Assembly: GCF_000818195.1 (NCBI RefSeq) | Contig: NZ_JTHL01000001.1 | Location: 1,922,662-1,986,661 of the forward strand | DNA: 64,000 nucleotides | Origin: Streptomyces sp. 150FB | Lineage (GTDB): Bacteria > Actinomycetota > Actinomycetes > Streptomycetales > Streptomycetaceae | Direction: 5' to 3' | Translations under genes and position numbers: made by a program | Shown: positions 29,135 to 36,301 of the stretch, piece by piece | How the letters are laid out: each line of letters begins with the position of its first letter | How positions within the stretch are numbered: the first letter of the stretch is position 1 | The notes under the pieces: generated by a model | What the model was told of the DNA's origin: nothing | Seen by the model: only the letters and a program-made list of their open reading frames with translations | Database searches by the model: none

Positions 29135-29179
29135 ACCGGCCAGGAAGCGACCGGCCAGGAAGCAGCCGGCCCGGAAGCA
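29135..29179. repeat. Three tandem 15-bp repeats upstream of the IclR gene
   Basis: Units accggccaggaagcg, accggccaggaagca and gccggcccggaagca lie head to tail, with a partial fourth. They end about 30 nt before the iclR-type start, upstream of its -10. Confidence 0.75.
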
Positions 29180-29209
29180 GCCGCGCAGCCGCCGATTACG
29201 ATCTGAGCC

Positions 29210-30001
29210 ATGTCCGATACCGGCGGGGTACGCGAAGTGAAGTCGGCGGCCCGCACCGTTGAGTTGCTGGAAGTCCTGGCGGCGCGGGGCGACCGACCCG
29301 TACGGCTGCGGGAGCTGGCCGAGGATCTCGGGGTGCCCCGCAGCAGCATGTACGCCCTGCTCCAGACGCTGATCGACCGCGGCTGGGTGCGTACGGACGT
29401 CACCGGGTCGCTCTACGGGATCGGCATCAGGGCGCTGCTCACCGGCACCAGCTATCTGGACACCGACCCGCACGTGCGCGCCGTCCGCCCGTTCCTCGAC
29501 GAGGCGTCCGACGCGCTCGGCGAGACCATCCACCTCGCCCGGCTCGACGGCGGCGACGTCGTCTACCTCGCCACCCGGGAGTCGCACGAATACCTGCGGG
29601 CCCTCAGCCGCGTGGGCCGCCGGCTGCCGGCCCATGTCGGCGCCCTGGGAAAGGCGCTGCTCGCCGAGCGCGCCCCGGACGCGCTGCCGCTTCCGGAAGG
29701 CCCGCTGGAACGGCTGACCCCCAACACCCACACCGACCGCGCGTCCCTCGCCGAGGACCTGGCCCGGGTGCGCGAGCGGGGGTACGCGATCGACCGCGAG
29801 GAGGGCGTCGCCGGCATCACGGGCTTCGGCTTCGCGCTGCGCTACGACACCCCGGCGGCGGACGCGATCAGTTGCTCGGTGCCGACCGTTCGCCTCACGG
29901 AGGAGCACGAGCGGCGGATCGTCGCCGGGATGCGGGAGATCAGGGACAGGATCGAGGCGGTCGCACCCCGGGGAACGGGCTCGGCGCCGCAGTGGCGCTG
30001 A
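29210..30001 (+). CDS. IclR-family transcriptional regulator
   Basis: A 263-residue regulator with an N-terminal winged helix (LRELAEDLGVPRSSMYALLQTLIDRGWV, about residues 37-64) and a C-terminal effector-binding domain (LPAHVGALGKALLAE; EEGVAGITGFGFALRYDTPAADAISCSVP). IclR proteins often control sugar-acid and aromatic-acid catabolism; divergence from gudD suggests that glucarate or a product is the ligand. No ribosome site precedes the ATG, but TACGAT (29197-29202) ends 7 nt before it, so the mRNA may be leaderless. Confidence 0.92.
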   Translation: MSDTGGVREVKSAARTVELLEVLAARGDRPVRLRELAEDLGVPRSSMYALLQTLIDRGWVRTDVTGSLYGIGIRALLTGTSYLDTDPHVRAVRPFLDEASDALGETIHLARLDGGDVVYLATRESHEYLRALSRVGRRLPAHVGALGKALLAERAPDALPLPEGPLERLTPNTHTDRASLAEDLARVRERGYAIDREEGVAGITGFGFALRYDTPAADAISCSVPTVRLTEEHERRIVAGMREIRDRIEAVAPRGTGSAPQWR

Positions 30002-30106
30002 CCCCGCCGGCGCCGGCGCGCCGCGCGGGCCGGACAAAAGAAGACAGTGGGTGTCGGGTTACCGCGCGACCATCGTGTCCTCATCGCACGGAAGGACACA
30101 CCACCC

Positions 30107-31021
30107 ATGTCAGCAACGCTTGACGGCAAAGTCGCTCTGGTCGCGGGAGCGACGCGCGGGGCCGGCCGGGGTATCGCGGCCGAACTCGGCGCCGCCGGCG
30201 CCACCGTCTACGTAACGGGCCGCAGCACCCGGGAGCGGCGCTCGGAGTACAACCGTGCCGAGACCATCGAGGACACCGCCGACCTGGTGACGGCGGCAGG
30301 CGGCCTCGGGATCCCGGTCCCCACCGACCATCTGGTCCCCTCCCAGGTCAGCGCGCTGGTGGAGCGCATCGCCGACGAGCAGGGCCGGCTGGACGTCCTG
30401 GTCAACGACATCTGGGGCGGCGAGAACCTCTTCGCGTGGGACACCCCGCTGTGGGAGCACGACCTTGACGACGGGCTGCGGCTGCTCCGGCTGGCGGTGG
30501 AGACCCACGCGATCACCAGCCACCACGCACTCCCCCTCCTGCTGCGGAACGAGGGCGGACTGGTGATCGAGATGACCGACGGCACCGCCGAGTACAACAG
30601 GGACACCTACCGCGTCTCGTTCTTCTACGACCTCGCGAAGACAGCGGTGCTCCGCATGGCGTTCGCCCTGGGCCACGAACTGGGCCCCAGGGGCGCCACA
30701 GCGGTCGCGCTGACGCCCGGCTGGATGCGCTCGGAGATCATGCTCGACCACTTCGGCGTGACCGAGGAGTCATGGCGCGACGCGCTGAAGGACTCACCGC
30801 ACTTCTGCATCTCCGAGACCCCGTTCTACGTCGGCCGGGCGGTCGCCGCCCTCGCGGCCGACCCCGAGGTGAGCCGCTGGAACGGCCAGTCACTGTCCAG
30901 CGGCGGCCTCGCCCAGATCTACGGCTTCACAGACCTGGACGGAAGCCGCCCGGACGCCTGGCGCTACCTGGTGGAGGTCCAGGACCGCGGAGCCCCCGCC
31001 GACGCGAGCACCTACCGCTGA
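30107..31021 (+). CDS. SDR family oxidoreductase
   Basis: A 304-residue short-chain dehydrogenase/reductase. The cofactor motif is GATRGAGRGIA (about residues 13-23), with TGRSTRERR after strand 2 suggesting NADP(H), and the catalytic pair is YDLAK. The position usually held by catalytic Ser reads EMTDGTAEY, so Thr may substitute. VNDIWGG replaces the usual NNAG, placing it in a divergent SDR subgroup (DHRS1-like). AAGGAC lies about 11 nt before the ATG. It could act on a sugar acid or other carbonyl in the neighbouring module, but this is only positional. Confidence 0.87.
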   Translation: MSATLDGKVALVAGATRGAGRGIAAELGAAGATVYVTGRSTRERRSEYNRAETIEDTADLVTAAGGLGIPVPTDHLVPSQVSALVERIADEQGRLDVLVNDIWGGENLFAWDTPLWEHDLDDGLRLLRLAVETHAITSHHALPLLLRNEGGLVIEMTDGTAEYNRDTYRVSFFYDLAKTAVLRMAFALGHELGPRGATAVALTPGWMRSEIMLDHFGVTEESWRDALKDSPHFCISETPFYVGRAVAALAADPEVSRWNGQSLSSGGLAQIYGFTDLDGSRPDAWRYLVEVQDRGAPADASTYR

Positions 31022-31232
31022 ACGCCAAACGGCCGCCGCCCACCCGCGCGACCGGCGCGCGACCCTTGCTCGGCCCCAACGGGTCGGGCGGGGGGCGCTG
31101 TCGTGCGTCCGGGCATGCGGTCTTTTGCCGGGCCGTCAGCAGCGCTACGGTGGCCGCCAGTTCGTGCACACTCCTGGCGAAGAGCGTGGCCTCCCTCGCA
31201 CGATCGGACAAGGCGTCCACCTCCCGGATCAT
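30927..31232 (-). CDS. Possible small helical protein, perhaps a gene remnant
   Basis: Not recognised. The minus-strand frame starting at the ATG at 31232 encodes MIREVDALSDRAREATLFAR followed by SVHELAATVALLTARQK, an amphipathic helical sequence with G/C-rich third positions; the second half runs through the 32-bp repeat and the antisense of the SDR 3' end and looks non-coding. The same frame stays open and protein-like upstream (LGEERHHALRELDHGF), without a start codon, into the antisense of the DUF6879 gene. It may be a fragment left after insertion of the island. No clear ribosome site. Confidence 0.3.
   Translation of the reverse strand: MIREVDALSDRAREATLFARSVHELAATVALLTARQKTACPDARQRPPPDPLGPSKGRAPVARVGGGRLAFSGRCSRRRGLRGPGPPPGSARRPGGFRPGL
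31067..31098 (+). repeat. 32-bp direct repeat, left copy (also a hairpin)
   Basis: tgctcggccccaacgggtcg plus ggcGgggggcgc; identical to the copy at 34468-34499 except for one base (G here, A there). The sequence folds as GCTCGGCCC-CAAC-GGGTCGGGC, paired through two G-U wobbles only in plus-strand RNA, so it can serve as the SDR terminator. With the right copy it brackets the accessory island. Confidence 0.85.
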
Positions 31233-31287
31233 GAAACCGTGATCGAGTTCCCGCAGCGCATGATGCCGTTCTTCCCCGAGGTGACCG

Positions 31288-31809
31288 GTGACGACCCCGA
31301 CACTCGCTGACCGCCTCCGCGCCTGCGGACGATCCGCCTTCCACCTGGAGATGCGGGACGGTTACATGCGTTCCGACCCTCGGTTCGTCGCCTGGCAGAA
31401 CGGCGCCCGCGACGACCCGGCAGACATCGACCCGCGTCTGCGGCCGTGGCTCGCGCTGATCTCCGAGACGACCAGTCGCGGTGTCGCCGTCCGCCGGGCC
31501 CGCATCGTGTCCGAACCGGTCAGTGACTACATCCGGTTCGAGCACCATGTCACCGCGCCGAACGTCGCCGCAGGGGAGGACGTGCGCTGGCTGCCTCGTC
31601 GGCACGCCTCTGATCTCGCGCTGCCGGGAAACGACTTCTGGCTGTTCGACGGCGAACTGGTGGTCTTCCTGCACTTCGCGGGGAACGGCGAACTAGCGCC
31701 GGACGACGAGGATGTGAGCACCGGTCCCGCAGCCGTGGGGCTGTGTGCGTCCGCGTTCGAGGCTGTGTGGCAGCGTGCCGTTTCGCACGCCGACTACCAC
31801 CTCACCTAA
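31288..31809 (+). CDS. DUF6879 family protein
   Basis: A 173-residue protein of a family common in Streptomyces and other actinobacteria and usually linked to XRE regulators. Recognisable parts are HLEMRDGYMRSDPRFVAW, RARIVSEPVSDYIRFEHHVTAPNVAAGEDVRWLPRRHASDLALPGNDFWLFDGELVVFLHF and the C-terminal LCASAFEAVWQRAVSHADYH. Biochemical function is unknown. The GTG at 31288 has CGAGGTGA just upstream. An XRE regulator of the type expected beside it lies 2.8 kb away at 34567, on the other side of the AIPR operon, which may have inserted between them. Confidence 0.8.
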   Translation: MTTPTLADRLRACGRSAFHLEMRDGYMRSDPRFVAWQNGARDDPADIDPRLRPWLALISETTSRGVAVRRARIVSEPVSDYIRFEHHVTAPNVAAGEDVRWLPRRHASDLALPGNDFWLFDGELVVFLHFAGNGELAPDDEDVSTGPAAVGLCASAFEAVWQRAVSHADYHLT

Positions 31810-32458
31810 GAGGTATCCACCCGCGTGCGCCCGGACCTACTCGAGTTACTACGTTGCCTGCGGTAAAAAACCGACGAAACGGGCCTCTACCAGTGACGAA
31901 ACTACTGGTAGAGGTCTGCTTCTCGCAGGTTCGCGGTCTGGTTCGATGTGGACGGAACTCGGGTCGCGAGCCCAGACTTGCTTGGCGCGCGCTACGGGGC
32001 CTTCGCAGTTGTTCGGTTCTTCTGCAGTCGTGGACGGCGCTGGCTGGCTTGCTTCGGCTGGTACGAGGTGGCCGGTCGGAGTCCAGATGCTGAGCTGTTT
32101 TGTCTCGCGTCGGTGATGGGTGCGGCGACGCGGTCTCTCACCGCCTAGGGCGAACGTGCCAGTTCTTGATCTTGCGGCGGTTGGCGTGAACGAGCTGGAA
32201 GACTCGTGCGGGCGGCTGTCCGCGAGTGGCGCGCCTCTGCGCCGAGGGCTGTGAGCTGTGAGCCAGAGTGCGCGCTGGTGGACGACGAGCGAGTTGAGAT
32301 CTCAGTCGGTTGCGGTGGAGCTCCGGCATCTGATCGACCTGATGGACGGTTACTGGGACGGATAGCTACCGGGTGGCGAGATCGCGCTGGAATGACGGAG
32401 TGACGAGCCGCTCTTTTGGAACTCCTCTGGACGCCGGGTGCGGACCGCTCGATTCGAA
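31810..32458 (+). other. Gene-poor, degraded stretch of the accessory island
   Basis: About 650 bases with no convincing gene and more A+T than the flanks. It holds the terminator at 31884-31914. Between 32156 and 32365 one plus-strand frame reads MPVLDLAAVGVNELEDSCGR followed by LSASGAPLRRGL, stop, then VSQSARWWTTSELRSQSVAV followed by ELRHLIDLMDGYWDG, stop: two protein-like segments in the same frame separated by one TGA, as in a decayed gene. Short frames at 31745-32148 have no family resemblance. Confidence 0.45.
31884..31914 (+). terminator. Terminator of the DUF6879 gene
   Basis: Perfect 11-bp arms (cctctaccagt / actggtagagg) with a 9-nt loop, 75 nt after the stop. A six-A run at 31865-31870 would serve as a T-run for transcription from the other side. 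Confidence 0.8.
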
Positions 32459-34171
32459 TTAGGACCCATCGACACCTCTATCGATCCCGTCCTTTCCAGA
32501 ACGAACCTTTTGGACCAGGTCCCGACACTTTGTAATATTCTTGAAGAGACTAGTCAGATAGTTGGTCGAATAGGTGTCATCGATGCTCTTCGTGAGGGCC
32601 GTCAAGCTCTGTTCAGTCAGTTCAGGAACACGTTTCATTTCCGATGGCCAATCATACTCGGGATCCTCAATCCGCTGTAGATCGAGTTCCCGGAAGACCA
32701 GATGAAGAACCAGTCGGTTCCCCTGCAGACAGATGGAACGCGGGCGCCCATCTAGCTGACCTCTCAAACGTGTCAACGTTGCGTCGACTTCCCGCATGAC
32801 CTCGACGCAACGCCATATCCGATAGGGCCCTACAGTCGGATTGAAGAGTGTCCGGTACGGGGGTTTCTCTGTGGACTCCCAAAGGCTTCCCATCCTGCTC
32901 TTCGCCATGACCGCCAAACTGGGCTCCCTATTCGCACACGCCAGAGCCACTGTGGCGTCCACCACCGTGCAGCCGTGCTCGGGGCTTGGAACAGGCTCCC
33001 CACGCTTGATCGAGTAAGTCTTTTTAAGAGAGAGAACCAGTTCTGTACACAAGCGACCCTGCTCGGGATCCAGCGAGACGAAATCTCGGGTCTCCACAGT
33101 ATTCTGCGTGTTGGTCGCCCTGGTCACCGCTGTCGCAAAACCTTCAGGGCAGCCTTCAAGGCTGATAAAGCGCACCCACACCCTGGCCTCGTCCAGACCA
33201 GCTTCGCCCCTATGTGCTGCCTGGTGGATACTCGCCACCGTCTGGGCACCGTTAACGATACTCACACCCGTGAGCGAGAAATCACCGAAAGTGCGACTGG
33301 CGGCACCCCGCGCCGTCTTCTTCACGCTCTCGCAGAGCGCTGTCACGCCGTTGTTGAAGTACCAGAAATGTTGGGGGTCTTTGATAATCGTTTGCGAAAC
33401 CGCCTCGTTGACGCTCGTGTTCCCCAGAGCCTTCCTGATGTTCTGGGAGAAAAGACGGTCTCCGAAATGCTCATACCAGTTCGCCACGCTTGAGGCGGTA
33501 ACTACGCCGTAGTACGCCTCGTATGGTTCGCTTACCGTACCCCAGTTCTCCAGTTGGGCATTGAAGTCGATTCTGGAGCCTCCCAATCCTTCGGATATGA
33601 AGGAATGAAAATCACTCAGCCCCAGGATCTCCATGGATACGACTTGTTGCGACTCATTCATCTCTTCGAGTAGATCGCTGAAAACGGCGGATGAGGGGGC
33701 AGCCAAATCGGTTCGGCCGGTGGTTGCCACCACGAGAATGAAGGTGACGTTGACGTCATCAAGTGCCTCTGTAATTTTCTCCTCTTGGGCACGGAGACGC
33801 GCGTTGAACCGGTCGAACTTCGTGTCCAGGAGATCTCTGAACCCGGCCGTGAAATGGCGGGAATCGCCCAAGCCGAGGCTGCCGTCCCCGGAACCATCCC
33901 ATTTTGACTGGACAAGGATCACTCTTCGCTGCAGAGGATCGATCGCAATGGCGTCGATTCCATTGTCCCCAGTTCCGTCCACCACCGTGGCCGCCGCCTC
34001 GGCGGCAGACAGTTCGGTGAACCTCTGTACGGCGAGAGCCGCCAAAGATCGGCTCAGGAAGGACTTTTCCCGGACCGAGTCGCTGGCTTTTGCGTAGTCG
34101 CTCATGTCGATGTGTTCCGCGAAGCCCGTGTGCAGCGCTTCCCTGATGTGCCTGACCCAGAGCCGTTTCAT
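32459..34171 (-). CDS. AIPR family protein with PD-(D/E)xK-like N-terminus
   Basis: A 570-residue protein of the AIPR (abortive infection phage resistance) family. Family hallmarks are LFSQNIRKALG (about 240-250), DPQHFWYFNNGVTALC (about 265-280) and VNGAQTVASI. The N-terminal 100 residues carry GIDAIAID...VILVQSKW, with Asp73 and Gln88-x-Lys90 in the spacing of Mrr-like PD-(D/E)xK nucleases, so DNA or RNA cleavage is plausible. Base composition is clearly more A+T-rich than the core genes, a sign of transfer. AGGAGG lies 4 nt before the ATG, inside the end of a coupled 52-residue gene. The likely role is anti-phage defence by abortive infection; this is inference from the family. Confidence 0.85.
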   Translation of the reverse strand: MKRLWVRHIREALHTGFAEHIDMSDYAKASDSVREKSFLSRSLAALAVQRFTELSAAEAAATVVDGTGDNGIDAIAIDPLQRRVILVQSKWDGSGDGSLGLGDSRHFTAGFRDLLDTKFDRFNARLRAQEEKITEALDDVNVTFILVVATTGRTDLAAPSSAVFSDLLEEMNESQQVVSMEILGLSDFHSFISEGLGGSRIDFNAQLENWGTVSEPYEAYYGVVTASSVANWYEHFGDRLFSQNIRKALGNTSVNEAVSQTIIKDPQHFWYFNNGVTALCESVKKTARGAASRTFGDFSLTGVSIVNGAQTVASIHQAAHRGEAGLDEARVWVRFISLEGCPEGFATAVTRATNTQNTVETRDFVSLDPEQGRLCTELVLSLKKTYSIKRGEPVPSPEHGCTVVDATVALACANREPSLAVMAKSRMGSLWESTEKPPYRTLFNPTVGPYRIWRCVEVMREVDATLTRLRGQLDGRPRSICLQGNRLVLHLVFRELDLQRIEDPEYDWPSEMKRVPELTEQSLTALTKSIDDTYSTNYLTSLFKNITKCRDLVQKVRSGKDGIDRGVDGS

Positions 34172-34326
34172 GCAGCCTCCTGCTCGCCAGCGCCGACAAA
34201 CATGGCTGAGTTGCCGAAGTCACCGTAGTCATTGCATAGGGTGACTGGGAAGAGGCGGAACGTGATCTGGTCGCAAATGGTGCAACTCTCTTCTAGCCCG
34301 CACCTGTCCCGCGTGGCGACGCTCAC
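34168..34326 (-). CDS. Small cysteine-rich protein coupled to the AIPR gene
   Basis: Not recognised. A 52-codon frame from the GTG at 34326 encodes MSVATRDRCGLEESCTICDQ, ITFRLFPVTLCNDYGDFGNS, AMFVGAGEQEAA. Cys9, Cys15, Cys18 (CTIC) and Cys31 could bind a metal. Support for coding: the stop overlaps the AIPR start (ATGA), the AIPR ribosome site lies within its last codons, most codons end in G or C despite the A+T-rich setting, and an in-frame TAG upstream makes this GTG the first usable start. It may be a regulator, adaptor or antitoxin-like partner of the AIPR protein. The ribosome site of the GTG itself is weak. Confidence 0.6.
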   Translation of the reverse strand: MSVATRDRCGLEESCTICDQITFRLFPVTLCNDYGDFGNSAMFVGAGEQEAA

Positions 34327-34372
34327 GCCAGGGCGGACCCCAGAGTCAAACTACCGGTGACCAGCGAGGCGG

Positions 34373-34404
34373 GAAAAGATCTCTGGTATCGCGAGAAAAG
34401 ATCT
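34373..34404. promoter_or_regulatory. Two direct repeats, operator candidate between the AIPR operon and the XRE gene
   Basis: gaaaagatct occurs at 34373-34382 and 34395-34404, exactly 22 bp (two helical turns) apart. They lie just upstream of a possible minus-strand promoter (TTTCCC-N17-TAGTTT) for the small-protein/AIPR operon and 160 nt before the XRE regulator start. Confidence 0.45.
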
Positions 34405-34467
34405 TGGATGGGCCAGGATTGCCGCTGCTCAGCGCATTCGTCGGTTGCCCGCAGTACCGCAGCCCCC

Positions 34468-34499
34468 TGCTCGGCCCCAACGGGTCGGGCAGGGGGCGC
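34468..34499 (+). repeat. 32-bp direct repeat, right copy (also a hairpin)
   Basis: Matches 31067-31098 at 31 of 32 positions. Here the stem is longer: gccccctgctcggccc / gggtcgggcagggggc with a CAAC loop. As it stands between divergent genes, a terminator has no obvious purpose here, which supports duplication on insertion of the island between the two copies. Confidence 0.85.
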
Positions 34500-34566
34500 C
34501 TTTGCCGTACTCCCTGCGCCCACCCCACCAGTACCGTGGAAGCCTCACTCTCTGGCGGGGGCATCG

Positions 34567-35778
34567 GTGAACACGTCCGAAGGAAGCCTTGGCGACCGCA
34601 TCGCAGAACTCCGATCGCGGCGAAACATGACGCAGGAGAAGCTGGCCGCGGCTGCCGGCCTGTCCGTCGACTTGATCCGCAAACTTGAGCAAGGCAGGCG
34701 CAGGACGGCGCGCCTGGCCAGCATCAATGCGATGGCGCGAGCGCTCGATACAGAGCCGAGCTATCTCGTCGGGCAGCCGACGACCTTCGAGGCCGGCGCA
34801 TCGGACGGCGTCCCGCCCTCCGTGCTCGCGCTGCGGCAGGCCGTCTCCCCGGTGGCCGATCTGCTGGACGGGGACACGGACCTTGACGACCCGCCGAGCA
34901 TCCTCGAGCTTCAGGCGTCACTGCTGTCGACCGAGGCCATTCGCCGCGACGGGCGCATGGGCGAGATCGGAGCCCTCCTCCCTCAGCTCATCCGTGACGC
35001 CCGCATGGCGGCACATGCCTACACCGGCAGCGACGCGGCAGCGGCGAACTCCGTCCTGGCCGTCGCGTACCAGGTCGCGGCCACCACGCTGACGGCCCTC
35101 GGCAAGGAGGACGCGGCGTTCACGGCCCTGGAGCGCTCGCTCCTCGCGATCCGCCTGTGCGACGACCCGAACCTTGAGACTATGGCCGCTTCGACCTTGT
35201 CGTGGGTGTTCACGAAACAAGGGCGGCTGGCGGATGCGGAGCATGTCGCCGTCACCCGCGCGCACCAGATCGAGCCGGGCTTCCGCTCCAGTCCGGAAGA
35301 TCTCGCGCTGTGGGGCGTGTTGCTGCTTCGCGCGGCAACCGCCGCGGTGCGGCAGGAGAAACACGACACGGTCACTGACCTGTTGAGGTTGGCCAAGGGA
35401 GCTGCGGAGAGTATGGGGCGGGATCTCCTCGTCTACGCCACCCCGTTCGGGCCGACGAACGCGGGCATCGCCAAGGTGAACTTCCTGGTGGAGATGGAGA
35501 AAAGCGACGAGGCCCTGCGATCTGCCCGCGACATTCCGGGCATTGGTGGGCTGCCGCCCACCTGGAGGGCGCGCTTCCATGTCGACCGCGCTCTCGCGTA
35601 CAACGATCTGGGGAAGGACCGGGCGGCAGAGGGCGCGCTCCTGCTGGCCGAGAAGGATGCGCCGGAGTGGATGCGCTACCACTCGACATCTCGCCGGTTG
35701 GTTGAGGAGTTGCGAGGGCGTGCGTCCCGCAAGGACGCCGTCCTCGGCCTGGCCGACCGGCTCGGGCTGGTGGGGTAG
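34567..35778 (+). CDS. XRE-family regulator with TPR-like C-terminus
   Basis: A 403-residue regulator: an N-terminal helix-turn-helix (LGDRIAELRSRRNMTQEKLAAAAGLSVDLIRKLEQGRR, about residues 6-43) followed by a long helical, TPR-like region (for example DAAFTALERSLLAIRLCDDPNLETMAASTLSWVFTKQGRLADAEHVAV). Such proteins are abundant in Streptomyces, often beside DUF6879 or DUF397 genes, and may bind a peptide through the TPR part. The GTG at 34567 has GGGGG 6 nt upstream. It is outside the right repeat and divergent from the AIPR operon, so it could control that operon. Confidence 0.87.
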   Translation: MNTSEGSLGDRIAELRSRRNMTQEKLAAAAGLSVDLIRKLEQGRRRTARLASINAMARALDTEPSYLVGQPTTFEAGASDGVPPSVLALRQAVSPVADLLDGDTDLDDPPSILELQASLLSTEAIRRDGRMGEIGALLPQLIRDARMAAHAYTGSDAAAANSVLAVAYQVAATTLTALGKEDAAFTALERSLLAIRLCDDPNLETMAASTLSWVFTKQGRLADAEHVAVTRAHQIEPGFRSSPEDLALWGVLLLRAATAAVRQEKHDTVTDLLRLAKGAAESMGRDLLVYATPFGPTNAGIAKVNFLVEMEKSDEALRSARDIPGIGGLPPTWRARFHVDRALAYNDLGKDRAAEGALLLAEKDAPEWMRYHSTSRRLVEELRGRASRKDAVLGLADRLGLVG

Positions 35779-35930
35779 GACATAGCGCCCTACCTGATCC
35801 AGAACATAGGACAGCCTGTCACTGGTCTGTGATCACGCGACTCCATAGCGTGCTCCGCATGACGCGGTGCCGGTCAACCCCCACCAGAGACGGCCGGCGC
35901 CGCTCCCATCGCAGCCCCTGGGAGCCCACC

Positions 35931-36137
35931 ATGACCGTCATCGCCCGCGAACTGCCGCCGCCCGACACGTTGTCCGAGCGCCAGTTACGCGGCGCCGACC
36001 GCTGCTTCTGCGGCGCAGACCTGACCCGCTCGGAGGTCACCGACCTCGGGCAGCAGCGGGTGACCGTGCACGGGGCCCGGGTGTCGTGGTTCCCCCGCTC
36101 CTGCCCGGGCTGCCCCAGAGCGGGCGGTGCGTCATGA
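35931..36137 (+). CDS. Small cysteine-containing Streptomyces protein
   Basis: Not assigned to a named family. The 68-residue protein (MTVIARELPPPDTLSERQLR...) has RCFCGADLT and SCPGCPRAGG near the ends of a short beta-rich segment (QRVTVHGARVSWFPRSC), a layout suggesting a small zinc ribbon. Proteins like this commonly accompany XRE/TPR regulators in Streptomyces, as here. The ATG at 35931 has GGGAG 6 nt upstream; the frame is open further upstream without a site. It overlaps the next tiny frame by 11 nt. Confidence 0.7.
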   Translation: MTVIARELPPPDTLSERQLRGADRCFCGADLTRSEVTDLGQQRVTVHGARVSWFPRSCPGCPRAGGAS

Positions 36138-36216
36138 CCGTCTGCGTGAAGGGCCCTATGCGCGCGGCTTCCCGCTGGAGGACGTCACCGGTGCGTACTG
36201 CGAGGAGCACGGCTGA
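36127..36216 (+). CDS. Tiny coupled ORF (29 aa)
   Basis: Not recognised. From the GTG at 36127 the frame encodes MRHDRLREGPYARGFPLEDV followed by TGAYCEEHG and stop. It overlaps the 68-residue gene, and the sequence resembles the C-terminal part of short proteins (…GVYC..H) encoded next to such genes. It may be a genuine micro-gene or the displaced 3' end of a longer gene after a frameshift. Confidence 0.4.
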   Translation: MRHDRLREGPYARGFPLEDVTGAYCEEHG

Positions 36217-36234
36217 TCACCGCGCCCGCTACGG

Positions 36235-36288
36235 CCGTCCCCCGCCCATCCCCCGGACCCTGCCGGACCGGGGAATGGACGGGGACGG
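36235..36288. terminator. Bidirectional terminator between the small ORFs and uvrA
   Basis: Outer arms ccgtcccc / ggggacgg and inner ccccgg / ccgggg, with most bases between also pairing, form a long stem in a convergent intergenic gap, 13 nt beyond the uvrA stop. Confidence 0.65.
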
Positions 36289-36301
36289 GCGCGCCTTCGG
36301 C

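Noticed and set aside
29135..29179. Possible short CRISPR-like repeats
   Set aside because: Three abutting 15-bp units with no spacers; a simple tandem duplication.
31745..32148. Overlapping plus-strand frames of 66-123 codons after the DUF6879 gene
   Set aside because: Several frames are open together, none with a good start, domain or consistent codon use.
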